In this document: one piece after another, positions 1 to 6,362 of the stretch | How the letters are laid out: every line of letters starts with the position of its first letter | Position numbering within the stretch: position 1 is the first letter of the stretch | From: Anaerolineae bacterium | GTDB lineage: Bacteria; Chloroflexota; Anaerolineae; Anaerolineales; E44-bin32 | Assembly (NCBI GenBank): GCA_030673735.1 | Contig: DAOVIK010000052.1 | Span: forward strand, 1 to 8,752 | Length of the DNA stretch: 8,752 nucleotides | Reading direction: 5' to 3' | Program-made: the position numbers and the translations under genes | Notes under the pieces: model-generated | Told to the model about the DNA's origin: nothing | The model's input: the letters and a program-made list of their open reading frames with translations, nothing else | Databases searched by the model: none

Positions 1-63
1 CCGCAGCGCTGCCGTCGCTCCAGCGATGCCGCTTCCGATGACAAGCGCTTCTGTTCTAAACAC
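1..63 (-). CDS. nadB: L-aspartate oxidase, N-terminal fragment (cut by window edge)
   Basis: Only the first 21 codons are present; the gene runs off the left edge. They encode a short lead-in followed by VIGSGIAGATAALR, the GxGxxG dinucleotide-binding turn (residues 10-15) that opens the FAD domain of L-aspartate oxidase. NadB oxidises L-aspartate to iminoaspartate, the substrate of NadA. The start is set by elimination: the frame is closed upstream by the nadA stop at 85-87, and the only start-type codon between them is the GTG at 61-63. A GAGAAG stretch lies about 7 bases upstream of it. The gene follows nadA by 21 bases, so co-transcription is likely. The FAD motif alone would fit other flavoproteins such as succinate dehydrogenase subunits; the call rests on the motif together with the nadC-nadA context. 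Confidence 0.8.
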   Translation of the reverse strand, partial: MFRTEALVIGSGIAGATAALR

Positions 64-84
64 GGGGCGTCTTCTCGATTTCGG

Positions 85-1131
85 TCACCCAATGGCGAGC
101 ATTCGTTCCACAGATCGCACAGCCCGCACTCGGATATCCTCCGGTACTTCAATCACGTATTGGGTCTTCTGAAGCGACAGCAGCGTGTCCTCCAGCGTGA
201 TACGGTTCATGTGCGGACAGCGGACGCTGCAAAGCCGCAGCATTTCCTTGCCCGGATTGGCGGCGCTGATGTTGTCTCCCATGGCGCATTCTGTAAGCAG
301 CAGGTAGCGCGGTGCTTGGGTCTGCTCTACATAGCTGGTCATGGCCGACGTGCTCCCGGAAAAGTCGGAGGCCTGAACAACCTCAGGGCTACACTCAGGA
401 TGAGCTAGGATGACCACGTCAGGATACTGCTGTCGCACATCCTGAATATCCTCGACCGTGAACTCCTCATGCACCTCACAGCGCCCATGCCAGCCGATCA
501 TCTGGTAATCGAGATCCGGAGCAGGATCAGCGGCCTTCATCAGCGATGGGAAAATGATGTGCTTGCCCGTCTCGCGCGCCACGTTCCTGGCCAAGTACTC
601 ATCCGGCAGGAAGATGACCGTGTCGCTTCCCAGCGACTCAATGACCGCGGCGGCGTTGCTTGAGGTGCAACAGATGTCGACTTCCGCCTTGACATCGGCA
701 TACGTGTTCACGTAGGCAACCACCGGCACACCGGGAAAGCGCTCCTTAAGGGCCCGCACGTCCGCTCCGTTGATGCTCTCTGCCAGGGAGCACCCGGCCT
801 TCTCCGATGGGAGCAGAACGGTTTTAGTTGGATTGATGATCTTGGCTGTTTCGGCCATGAAGCGTACGCCGCAGAACACGATGATCGATTTGTCGGTTTC
901 TGACGCCTGCCGGGCTATCATAAGCGAATCGCCCTTGAAATCAGGGATTGTGTGATACAGGGCAGGCTCCATGTAATTGTGCCCCAATATCAGCGCGTCC
1001 CTTTCCACCTTGAGGCGGTTGATCTCAAAGACCAGTTCCGCCTTGTATTGCAGTTCCACTTCCGGAACTACGCCGCGCAGCATCTCGCGCATCTGCGCGT
1101 ACGTCTCTTCGATACTATCTGCAGCGATCAT
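85..1131 (-). CDS. nadA: Quinolinate synthase
   Basis: This 348-residue protein matches the usual NadA length. It condenses iminoaspartate with dihydroxyacetone phosphate to quinolinate in the cytoplasm, using an oxygen-sensitive [4Fe-4S] cluster. Expected family positions are visible: H51 and Y53 (LGHNYM), S69 in GDSL, VRFMAETAKI at 89-98, C114 in KAGCSLAES, Y140 and N142 (YVNT), TSSNA at 156-160, C218 in GRCEVH, H244 and E246 in AHPEC, STS at 260-262 and C305 in RCPHMNRITLED. C114, C218 and C305 correspond to the three cluster ligands by comparison with remembered E. coli and Thermotoga proteins. About 17 extra residues (around 195-211) lie before C218 relative to E. coli, and the E. coli CxxCxxC near the third ligand is C301-x3-C305 here. 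AGGA about 8 bases upstream supports the ATG at 1131. The gene sits 25 bases after nadC and 21 before nadB. Confidence 0.97.
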   Translation of the reverse strand: MIAADSIEETYAQMREMLRGVVPEVELQYKAELVFEINRLKVERDALILGHNYMEPALYHTIPDFKGDSLMIARQASETDKSIIVFCGVRFMAETAKIINPTKTVLLPSEKAGCSLAESINGADVRALKERFPGVPVVAYVNTYADVKAEVDICCTSSNAAAVIESLGSDTVIFLPDEYLARNVARETGKHIIFPSLMKAADPAPDLDYQMIGWHGRCEVHEEFTVEDIQDVRQQYPDVVILAHPECSPEVVQASDFSGSTSAMTSYVEQTQAPRYLLLTECAMGDNISAANPGKEMLRLCSVRCPHMNRITLEDTLLSLQKTQYVIEVPEDIRVRAVRSVERMLAIG

Positions 1132-1156
1132 TCTTGGATCCTATGCCAGCCGCTAT

Positions 1157-2011
1157 CTAGCCTGGCTTTTCCCCCTCTACCCAATCCATGCTCACATCGA
1201 ACACATGCGGTGAATGGGTCAGCGCGCCAACCGAAATGAAATCAACGCCGGTTTCAGCGATCTGACGCACGTTCTCCAAGCGGACATTACCCGAAGCTTC
1301 CAGCTTGGCGCGTCCTGCGCATATCTCAACCGCCTGTCGCATGTCATCCAGCATCATGTTGTCGAGCATGATGCGCTCAACTTCCAGGCGCAGCGCCTCG
1401 CGCACATCCTCCATGGTTCTTGCTTCGACCTCGATTTCCAGGCCGCTTGCGGAGGCGCGGGCACGCGTCACTGCCGCCTCCAATGAACCCGCAAAGTCGA
1501 TGTGATTGTCTTTGATCAGGATCATATCATACAGGCCCAGACGATGATTGTGAGCCCCACCACGCTGCACAGCAAGCTTGTCCAGGACGCGCAGGCCGGG
1601 GGCGGTCTTGCGTGTGTCCAGAATCACGGCCTTGGTACCCGACACCTCATCCATGAAGCGCCGCGCCAAAGTGGCGATTCCCGACATGCGCCCCAGCAGG
1701 TTGAGCGCCACTCGCTCACCCGAAAGCAGCACACGCGCCGGTCCCGCAACACTCGCCAACACGTGGGGGCTTTCTACAACCGCACCCTCATCGACATGAG
1801 CAGCGAAGTCCACCGATTCGCTCAAGAGCAAGAACGTCGCCTGCACTACATCCAAGCCTGCAATCACCCCAGCCTGCTTGGCGACGATCTTTCCGGTCAT
1901 TACCTCATCTTCAGGCACGATGGATTCGGTCGTCACATCGCCGGAACCGATGTCCTCCTGGAGGGCAGATTCAATGCAGCGAATGATCTCGGCCTTCTGC
2001 TTTTCATCCAT
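1157..2011 (-). CDS. nadC: Nicotinate-nucleotide pyrophosphorylase (quinolinate phosphoribosyltransferase)
   Basis: This 284-residue protein has the family's usual length. It converts quinolinate and PRPP to nicotinate mononucleotide, pyrophosphate and CO2, the committed step joining the de novo route to NAD synthesis. Signatures in order are EDIGSGDVTT (19-28), NLLGRMSGIAT (104-114), LDTRKTAPGLR (131-141), GGAHNHRLGL (151-160), LIKDNH (165-170), EVEARTM (194-200), MLDNM (215-219), EASGNV (238-243) and a C-terminal DFISVGALTHS (257-267). R100, R134, H156, R157, K167, E196 and D217 fall at a constant offset of five from the active-site residues I recall for the Mycobacterium tuberculosis enzyme, so the active site looks complete. 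The ribosome site is weak: an AGGATG lies too far upstream, and only CGGA sits near the ATG. It follows the UROD/MetE-like gene after 67 bases and precedes nadA by 25, consistent with one transcript. Confidence 0.97.
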   Translation of the reverse strand: MDEKQKAEIIRCIESALQEDIGSGDVTTESIVPEDEVMTGKIVAKQAGVIAGLDVVQATFLLLSESVDFAAHVDEGAVVESPHVLASVAGPARVLLSGERVALNLLGRMSGIATLARRFMDEVSGTKAVILDTRKTAPGLRVLDKLAVQRGGAHNHRLGLYDMILIKDNHIDFAGSLEAAVTRARASASGLEIEVEARTMEDVREALRLEVERIMLDNMMLDDMRQAVEICAGRAKLEASGNVRLENVRQIAETGVDFISVGALTHSPHVFDVSMDWVEGEKPG

Positions 2012-2078
2012 GGCAATCCGCGTTTCTACATCCTACTTCAATTGCGGGCTTCCAACATGCGACTTGAAGGCATCTTCA

Positions 2079-3200
2079 TCATGCAAAACCTTCACGCTGG
2101 CGCAGAACAAGCGAGAATTCCTTTAACAGATCGAAAACTCTCTCCGCAAGCTCCTCAGTGAGTACCCCGCCTGCGCCGCAACTGGGCGTAATCAATGCCC
2201 GCCGCATCAGCAGTTCACGATCAAAGCCCTTGCTCACAAGCATCTCTACGCCTTCATCGAAGCGCGCCATCAGCGAAGGAATGGTCTCGCTTGCCGCGGC
2301 TTCCTTGTCCAACGTGGGGATGATGCCCCACCCCAGCCATCCGCCACGGTCCAGAAAGGTGCGCAACTCAGCGGGATAAAGCGTGATGGACTGCATGTGG
2401 TCGTAGGCGTCAAAATCAAGGACATCCAGCTCGGTCTCCATGAGCAGCGACCAATCTGTGTTGGCTTCGCAATGAACCCCCGCTAGCCCACCTCGCTTGT
2501 GGATCGAATTAGCAACGGCGTTGATATCGGTAATCACATCCTCGCGGCTTATCGTGATGAATGTCTGCGATCCAAATCCCAACAGCGCCGGTTCGTCAAG
2601 AAAAACCATCAGCGGCAAGCCAAACTTACGAAGCCGACTCATCTGCCACAGAGCCTTCAATTCCACCGACTTGACAATCACATCGCGAAGCTGGTCGTCG
2701 TAGTACGAGCAGCGCCCGTCCTGATCCAGAAGATTGGTCCCCAAGGTGAATGGCCCTGTGACCTGCCCCTTTAGCATGAAGACATCATGCGTCTCGATGT
2801 GATGTGGCAATTGGGAGAGGTATTCCCTGAATCCTGCCGCATAATCTTCCGAGATTGCAAAATGCTCAAGGGCTGCGGCATCACCGGCATCGGTGGCAGC
2901 AAGATAGCGATCGTAGAAGCCGGTGAGCTGGTCCACAAAGCTGGCGGAGCTTGTATCGAGCACAATCCGCTCTTCGCGTTCAACAAGGCCCGGCAGACCC
3001 TCCGTGAACTGGATCATCATGTTTTCATGCAGCGCACGCTTGGGGAACTGCACCCAGGCGGGGATTTCCGGGGTGCTCTCGAGGATCAATTTCGTTCCTC
3101 GCTTTGCGTCCATGTGTGGCACGCTGCCGATCGTCGCTGCCATACAAAGAGGCTCAAGCGATCGTCGTTCAAAGTCTTCAGTCATGTTCTTCTTCTGCAT
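2079..3200 (-). CDS. UROD/MetE-like single-barrel protein (cobalamin-independent methionine synthase C-terminal family)
   Basis: This 373-residue protein belongs to the uroporphyrinogen decarboxylase / cobalamin-independent methionine synthase superfamily, a TIM barrel used for decarboxylation or zinc-dependent methyl transfer to thiols. ATIGSVPHMD (22-31) resembles the IGSFP-type strand that opens the barrel. GQVTGPFTLG (145-154), FLDEPALLGFG (200-210), GVHCEANTDW (241-250), LDFDAY (261-266), WGIIPT (291-296) and ITPSCGAGG (337-345) follow in family order. H243, C244 and C341 are likely metal or thiol ligands; where relatives usually show H-x-C, the third position here is E245. It is half the length of MetE and lacks the N-terminal barrel, as in stand-alone core-MetE proteins. 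The start is uncertain: ATG at 3200, or ATG at 3185 preceded by purine-rich AGAAGAAG. It probably leads the nadCAB transcript. The true substrate is unknown; methyl donation by a corrinoid protein is one possibility. Confidence 0.75.
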   Translation of the reverse strand: MQKKNMTEDFERRSLEPLCMAATIGSVPHMDAKRGTKLILESTPEIPAWVQFPKRALHENMMIQFTEGLPGLVEREERIVLDTSSASFVDQLTGFYDRYLAATDAGDAAALEHFAISEDYAAGFREYLSQLPHHIETHDVFMLKGQVTGPFTLGTNLLDQDGRCSYYDDQLRDVIVKSVELKALWQMSRLRKFGLPLMVFLDEPALLGFGSQTFITISREDVITDINAVANSIHKRGGLAGVHCEANTDWSLLMETELDVLDFDAYDHMQSITLYPAELRTFLDRGGWLGWGIIPTLDKEAAASETIPSLMARFDEGVEMLVSKGFDRELLMRRALITPSCGAGGVLTEELAERVFDLLKEFSLVLRQREGFA

Positions 3201-3263
3201 GCGAAGGATGGATAGTCACTTGGTCAAACTCCCGCATCGCTGAAATACAAACCTTCTATACCT

Positions 3264-3291
3264 ATTCTAATCCTTCTTCTGAAACTGGAAA
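3264..3291 (-). promoter_or_regulatory. Candidate sigma-70-type promoter for the UROD/MetE-like-nadCAB operon
   Basis: On the minus strand TTTCCA (3286-3291, 4 of 6 to TTGACA) and TAGAAT (3264-3269, 5 of 6 to TATAAT) are separated by 16 bases. A transcript starting near 3257 would have a leader of about 55 bases before the ATG at 3200. It is the best match I found in the 279-base gap (3201-3479) between the methyltransferase gene and the UROD/MetE-like gene. Apart from this and the hairpin at 3407-3433 I see nothing recognisable in that gap. Confidence 0.4.
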
Positions 3292-3406
3292 GATCGAACC
3301 ATTACGCGCTTCACAAAACAGATAAATCCCCCTCAAGTTTTTGGTCTCTACTCACACCATTGTCGAACATACACCCTGCCGTCTTCCCCTATTGGCTACA
3401 CGCAGC

Positions 3407-3433
3407 AGAGCCCAAGTTATGTGCTCGGGCTCT
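3407..3433 (-). terminator. Hairpin after the methyltransferase gene, possible terminator without T-tract
   Basis: AGAGCCC at 3407-3413 pairs with GGGCTCT at 3427-3433. The stem continues through one A/C mismatch to two more pairs (3415-3416 with 3424-3425), enclosing a 7-base loop (3417-3423). It lies about 47 bases downstream of the methyltransferase stop codon on the minus strand. The bases after it (GCTGCGTG) contain no T-run, so it is not a classic intrinsic terminator. It may act as a weak or Rho-assisted end, protect the 3' end, or be a protein-binding dyad. Confidence 0.35.
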
Positions 3434-3479
3434 TGGCTTTGCCTGTACTCCCACTTCGATTGCCTTTGGATGGATCTCA

Positions 3480-4175
3480 TCAAGTCTTGTTGGAAGCTTT
3501 CATTTTCGTCGCCAAGGCGATCTCAAGCGGCAAGCCCCACATCCTGCGCTCGGTAATCTTCTGCAAACCGAAACCACTGTTTTCGAGTGCGCTTTGAAGG
3601 AGGATCGGACGGCAATCGATGTAGTTGGGAAGTGCCTCGTGAGCCCACTCATAGAGCTTCACCGCGAGGTTGTCCCTCTCCTTCTTCACCATCGCCACCA
3701 CTGCCAAGCGGCCCTCGGGCTTTAGAAGCCTATGGCATCCCTTCAGCACTTGCAGGATCTCCGGTGTGTCGAAAAGCTCAAGCGTGAAGCTCATGAAGAC
3801 CGCATCGAACTCGGAGGCTTCATAGGGCAGGTTTGCGCCATCCCCGCAATCCAACTTGACACGTTCATCAAGATCAGCTTTCAGCAGCTTCTGCTGCGCG
3901 ATCTTCAACATCCCTTCGGAGATGTCAATGCCGGTGATCGATCCGGATTCCCCAACATCCTTCGCCAAGGAAAGCAATGCATTCCCCGTTCCGAAGCCGA
4001 TTTCCAGGATGTGTTCCCCCTCTTTTGCGACGAGCATTTGCAGCCCTAGCTGGGTGTATTTCCACTCGCTCGATGCAGCCAGCATGTCGTACCATCTGCT
4101 CAACCTGTCATAGCTGCGCTTGGCGACTTCCTTCGACCGCGTCACACGCAGGATTCGATCGTGCTGGCCGTCCAT
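3480..4175 (-). CDS. Class I SAM-dependent methyltransferase (Methyltransf_11 / UbiE-like)
   Basis: This 231-residue soluble protein has the Rossmann-fold methyltransferase signatures in order. Motif I is LEIGFGTG (57-64), which contacts SAM. The acidic residue ending strand 2 is D84 in TGIDISEGML. GDGANLPY (111-118) follows, then the post-motif II strand DAVFMSFTLELF (124-135) and the motif III region LLKPEGRLAVV (150-160). The N-terminal AKRSYDRLSRWYD (18-30) resembles the lead-in of UbiE/MenG-type enzymes acting on quinones and lipids, but no residue identifies the substrate. The frame extends to ATG at 4211 and 4205. I chose ATG at 4175 because GAGGAG (4184-4189) precedes it by 8 bases and because the candidate promoter's -10 element covers the upstream ATG codons. 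It stands alone between a terminator upstream and a 279-base gap downstream, so it is probably monocistronic. Confidence 0.82.
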   Translation of the reverse strand: MDGQHDRILRVTRSKEVAKRSYDRLSRWYDMLAASSEWKYTQLGLQMLVAKEGEHILEIGFGTGNALLSLAKDVGESGSITGIDISEGMLKIAQQKLLKADLDERVKLDCGDGANLPYEASEFDAVFMSFTLELFDTPEILQVLKGCHRLLKPEGRLAVVAMVKKERDNLAVKLYEWAHEALPNYIDCRPILLQSALENSGFGLQKITERRMWGLPLEIALATKMKASNKT

Positions 4176-4183
4176 CTTCTGTG

Positions 4184-4189
4184 CTCCTC
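4184..4189 (-). promoter_or_regulatory. Ribosome binding site deciding the methyltransferase start
   Basis: GAGGAG on the minus strand sits 8 bases before the ATG at 4173-4175. The upstream in-frame ATG codons at 4211 and 4205 have only a weaker GGAAG near them and overlap the predicted -10 element, so this site favours the shorter, 231-residue product. Confidence 0.6.
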
Positions 4190-4206
4190 GCGCTCTGATC
4201 GCCATG

Positions 4207-4234
4207 ATCATACTTCCAACGCAGGCTCAAGCAA
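4207..4234 (-). promoter_or_regulatory. Candidate promoter of the methyltransferase gene
   Basis: On the minus strand TATGAT (4207-4212) matches the -10 consensus at 5 of 6 positions. TTGCTT (4229-4234) matches the -35 consensus at 3 of 6, with a 16-base spacer. The predicted transcript would start near 4200, giving a leader of about 25 bases that carries the GAGGAG ribosome site at 4184-4189 before ATG 4175. The position just past the terminator of the preceding operon is what an independently transcribed gene needs. Confidence 0.45.
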
Positions 4235-4250
4235 AGCGATCCGATCAACA

Positions 4251-4282
4251 TAAAAAGCGGCGGGAGGCGAAAGCCTCCCGCC
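4251..4282 (-). terminator. Intrinsic terminator of the lipoprotein-MFS-DUF3352 operon
   Basis: A perfect 10-base-pair GC-rich stem (4259-4268 paired with 4273-4282) closes a 4-base loop (TTTC on the minus strand). On the minus strand it is followed by GC and then TTTTTA, the U-run of a Rho-independent terminator. Its orientation fits transcripts arriving from the DUF3352 gene. The flanking plus-strand bases on the other side (CCACTGCG) have no T-run, so it is directional. Confidence 0.9.
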
Positions 4283-4457
4283 CCACTGCGTTTCCATGTC
4301 CGAGGTATCGGGGGCATGCTAGGCGATGCTCACACCTCGCCCTCCGGAGTGGGAACTCGCTTCGGTTTGCGACGGACCCTAGACAAGCCCGTGGCCCTGG
4401 ATGCGGGCCGCTGCAGCGCGGGCCAGTCTCCTTCCGGTATCAGGTCCCCGATTTCCC
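4283..4457 (-). other. GC-rich non-coding stretch between DUF3352 stop and terminator (3' UTR or small RNA candidate)
   Basis: These 175 bases separate the DUF3352 stop codon from the terminator and would be transcribed as a long 3' end. I find no convincing protein in them. Several short hairpins can be drawn (plus-strand coordinates): 4300-4303 with 4308-4311, 4322-4326 with 4337-4341, 4357-4360 with 4369-4372, and 4387-4391 with 4404-4408. There is also an 8-base palindrome at 4342-4349. This could be a structured 3' UTR, a small RNA ending at the terminator, or unremarkable spacer. It does not match any RNA family I can recall. Confidence 0.3.
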
Positions 4458-6362
4458 CTATTCTGTGTTAACAAAGATCACGATCGTAGCCCGTATGACG
4501 CCTTGCTTCAAACCGCCTGAGCCAGCAGCCAGATGAGTGAACGGCCGCGGATCGATACCAAGCTCCCAAGCCAGATCCTCCCAATCAACGTAACCGTATT
4601 CGACGATATTCCCGAGTAGGGAATTCAGATTTACGTAGAGGACCGGCGTGGTACCGCGCGGAAATGAGCCCCAGACCTCGCGATAGGTCCTGTCATCCTC
4701 GATCGATGATGCACCTTCCATGGTATCGAGCAAGATGCCCGAGTCGGTACCGAGCAGCAGAACGCCATCCTGCGTGCCGAAGGAGAACAGCTCTTCGCCC
4801 CGGCTTTGAGCTATGTACAGCGTGCCACCATCGGCCGATTGCTCGCGGACCTCAAAGCCGGAACTGCTAAGGGCATCCGCTGAGTCATTGGCAACATCCG
4901 CAAGCTCATTCTCCTCGCTGCTTTCGGCGAGCAGCATGACGCCCAGCCCCGCCAACTCCTGCCCAAGCTCTGTTCTTGAGCCTGGAAGCACTGCAATGGC
5001 CCACTCGCCGTCAAGAATCGGGAACAGATCGAGATCCGGGCGGAAGCCAAATTCGTCGGCAAAGAAGCGCATCGACTGTTCGAAATCTCCTCCATAGAGC
5101 GTATCCATGGATCCTTCGATTCCCTGCCAAACTAAATCCAGGCTCGCACTTGTGAAAAAGATTACGGTATCCTCGGGAAGCATCGAGATGATATCGCCAC
5201 TTGGCCGTGCACTGGTGAGCAAATCAAGCTGGACATCATCCAGCTCATCTTCGTCAACCCCTATGAAGTAGTCCATCTGAAGGCCAAAATCGGTGAAGGC
5301 GAAGGTCATGGCGATGGATTGGAAGACCGGAGGAATTGGGCTGGCCCCGGAGACGCCCAAGCCGATTAAATCGCCATACGAATCGAAGAAGCGAGATCCC
5401 AAGTAGAGAGTGGCGAAACGGCCGTTGGGAAGCTGTGAGGCAATGGCTTCGAAGTCTGGTTCGTCGGCAAGGGAATCATCCTTTTGGGCGTCGATGGCGC
5501 TTTCCACAGCGTAGGATGAGTTTCCGAAGTACAGGATATCGCCGGATCGAGCTATCGCTTCCGTGCGTGTCGGTGCCTCATAGATCGTTGCACCTCGGTA
5601 TTCATCGCTTGAGTACGTAGCATCCATCTCGTACTCGTTCGCATCGATGTAATCGGCGATGAAATCATCTGCCGCACCCCGGCTGCGCACCTCGATGGCA
5701 ACGATCAAGTCAGGCTCGGGAATGTCGCCGTAGATGTCGAAACTGACATTGGCCATTGCAATCCCGGCATGTTGGCCGATCCAAGGCATTATGTCCTCTT
5801 CAAACGTCAAGCCCAGATCGTAGAATATCTCATCGACCATGTCTTCCATCATGTCTTCCAGGTCTGCTACCTCGGCATCGGGTATGCTGCCGATGATGGT
5901 TTCGATTACCGCCTCAGCATCGCCCGAAAGGAAGCCAGCCATGTTCAAGCTCAGGTACATTTCTGCATCGGGCGGCATAGCTTCAGCGATCGTCTCGCCG
6001 CCTCCGAAGATAAACCCGAACCATCCGAATGGATCAACGATCATGAAGACCAGCAGCACGATCACGCAGCATATCGTAACGACCGCCAGCGCAGCACCGA
6101 TGGCAATGATGATCTTCGTGTTCTTGTCAGAAGGCAACACACCCTTGCCTTTGGTCGCCACACTCTTGGCTGCAGTCGCCTTGCTCTTGGCTGCAGTCGT
6201 CTTGCTCTTGCCTGTGGTCGTTTTGCTCTTGCCAGCAGGCTTCTTGCTCCCAGCGGCAGCCATCTTGCTCTTGGCAGTGGATTTCTTACTCTTAGCCGCG
6301 GGCGCCTTGCTCTTTCCAGCGGGCTTCTTCTTTGCAGCGAGATTCTTGTCCTCTTCAGCCAT
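4458..6362 (-). CDS. Membrane-anchored DUF3352-family protein with lysine-rich heptad tail
   Basis: This 634-residue protein has three parts. Residues 1-80 form a predicted cytoplasmic tail containing eight perfect tandem heptads (13-68) ending mostly in AKSK or GKSK. One hydrophobic helix spans about 83-109. Residues 128-634 form a large acidic domain outside the membrane. The last part shows recurring blocks of the DUF3352 type: MPPDAEMYLSLNM (129-141), LPEDTVIFFTSASLD (395-409) and FPRGTTPVLYVNLNSLLG (567-584), each a Pro-turn followed by a beta strand. No catalytic motif is evident, and the DUF3352 family has no assigned function known to me. The frame is open up to 6455, but the start at 6362 is clear: AAGGAGGG (6369-6376) lies 6 bases upstream, and the extra residues would lie inside the MFS gene. 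The start overlaps the MFS stop by 8 bases, so translational coupling and a shared role at the membrane are likely. Confidence 0.8.
   Translation of the reverse strand: MAEEDKNLAAKKKPAGKSKAPAAKSKKSTAKSKMAAAGSKKPAGKSKTTTGKSKTTAAKSKATAAKSVATKGKGVLPSDKNTKIIIAIGAALAVVTICCVIVLLVFMIVDPFGWFGFIFGGGETIAEAMPPDAEMYLSLNMAGFLSGDAEAVIETIIGSIPDAEVADLEDMMEDMVDEIFYDLGLTFEEDIMPWIGQHAGIAMANVSFDIYGDIPEPDLIVAIEVRSRGAADDFIADYIDANEYEMDATYSSDEYRGATIYEAPTRTEAIARSGDILYFGNSSYAVESAIDAQKDDSLADEPDFEAIASQLPNGRFATLYLGSRFFDSYGDLIGLGVSGASPIPPVFQSIAMTFAFTDFGLQMDYFIGVDEDELDDVQLDLLTSARPSGDIISMLPEDTVIFFTSASLDLVWQGIEGSMDTLYGGDFEQSMRFFADEFGFRPDLDLFPILDGEWAIAVLPGSRTELGQELAGLGVMLLAESSEENELADVANDSADALSSSGFEVREQSADGGTLYIAQSRGEELFSFGTQDGVLLLGTDSGILLDTMEGASSIEDDRTYREVWGSFPRGTTPVLYVNLNSLLGNIVEYGYVDWEDLAWELGIDPRPFTHLAAGSGGLKQGVIRATIVIFVNTE
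6159..6326 (-). repeat. Eight tandem 21-base (7-residue) repeats encoding the lysine-rich tail
   Basis: The DUF3352 gene carries eight consecutive 21-base units with no spacer or phase change. They encode KPAGKSK, APAAKSK, KSTAKSK, MAAAGSK, KPAGKSK, TTTGKSK, TTAAKSK and ATAAKSV. The last four positions are nearly constant ([AG][KG]SK). The first three vary. On the plus strand many units contain the core TTGCTCTTG. Because the DNA copies have diverged while the Lys-Ser-Lys pattern holds, the repeat looks kept at protein level and not just recently duplicated. Confidence 0.9.

Noticed and set aside
1502..2161. Plus-strand open frame of 219 codons opposite nadC and the end of the MetE-like gene.
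   Set aside because: It is a shadow of well-supported minus-strand genes; the translation is rich in His, Gln and Arg and resembles no protein family.
3292..3300. GGTTCGATC on the minus strand resembles a tRNA T-loop.
   Set aside because: The flanking bases do not form a 5-base T-stem, and no anticodon arm, D-arm or acceptor stem can be drawn upstream.
3201..3406. Searched the leader of the MetE-like-nad operon for SAM, cobalamin, TPP or NAD riboswitch signatures.
   Set aside because: No conserved core motifs of these classes were found by eye; only the promoter-like elements at 3264-3291 stood out.
4425..4447. CCGGAAGG on the minus strand (4430-4437) recalls the GGAA tetraloop of bacterial SRP RNA.
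   Set aside because: The bases after it read AGACTGG instead of the invariant AAGCAGC, and the flanking helix partners are missing.
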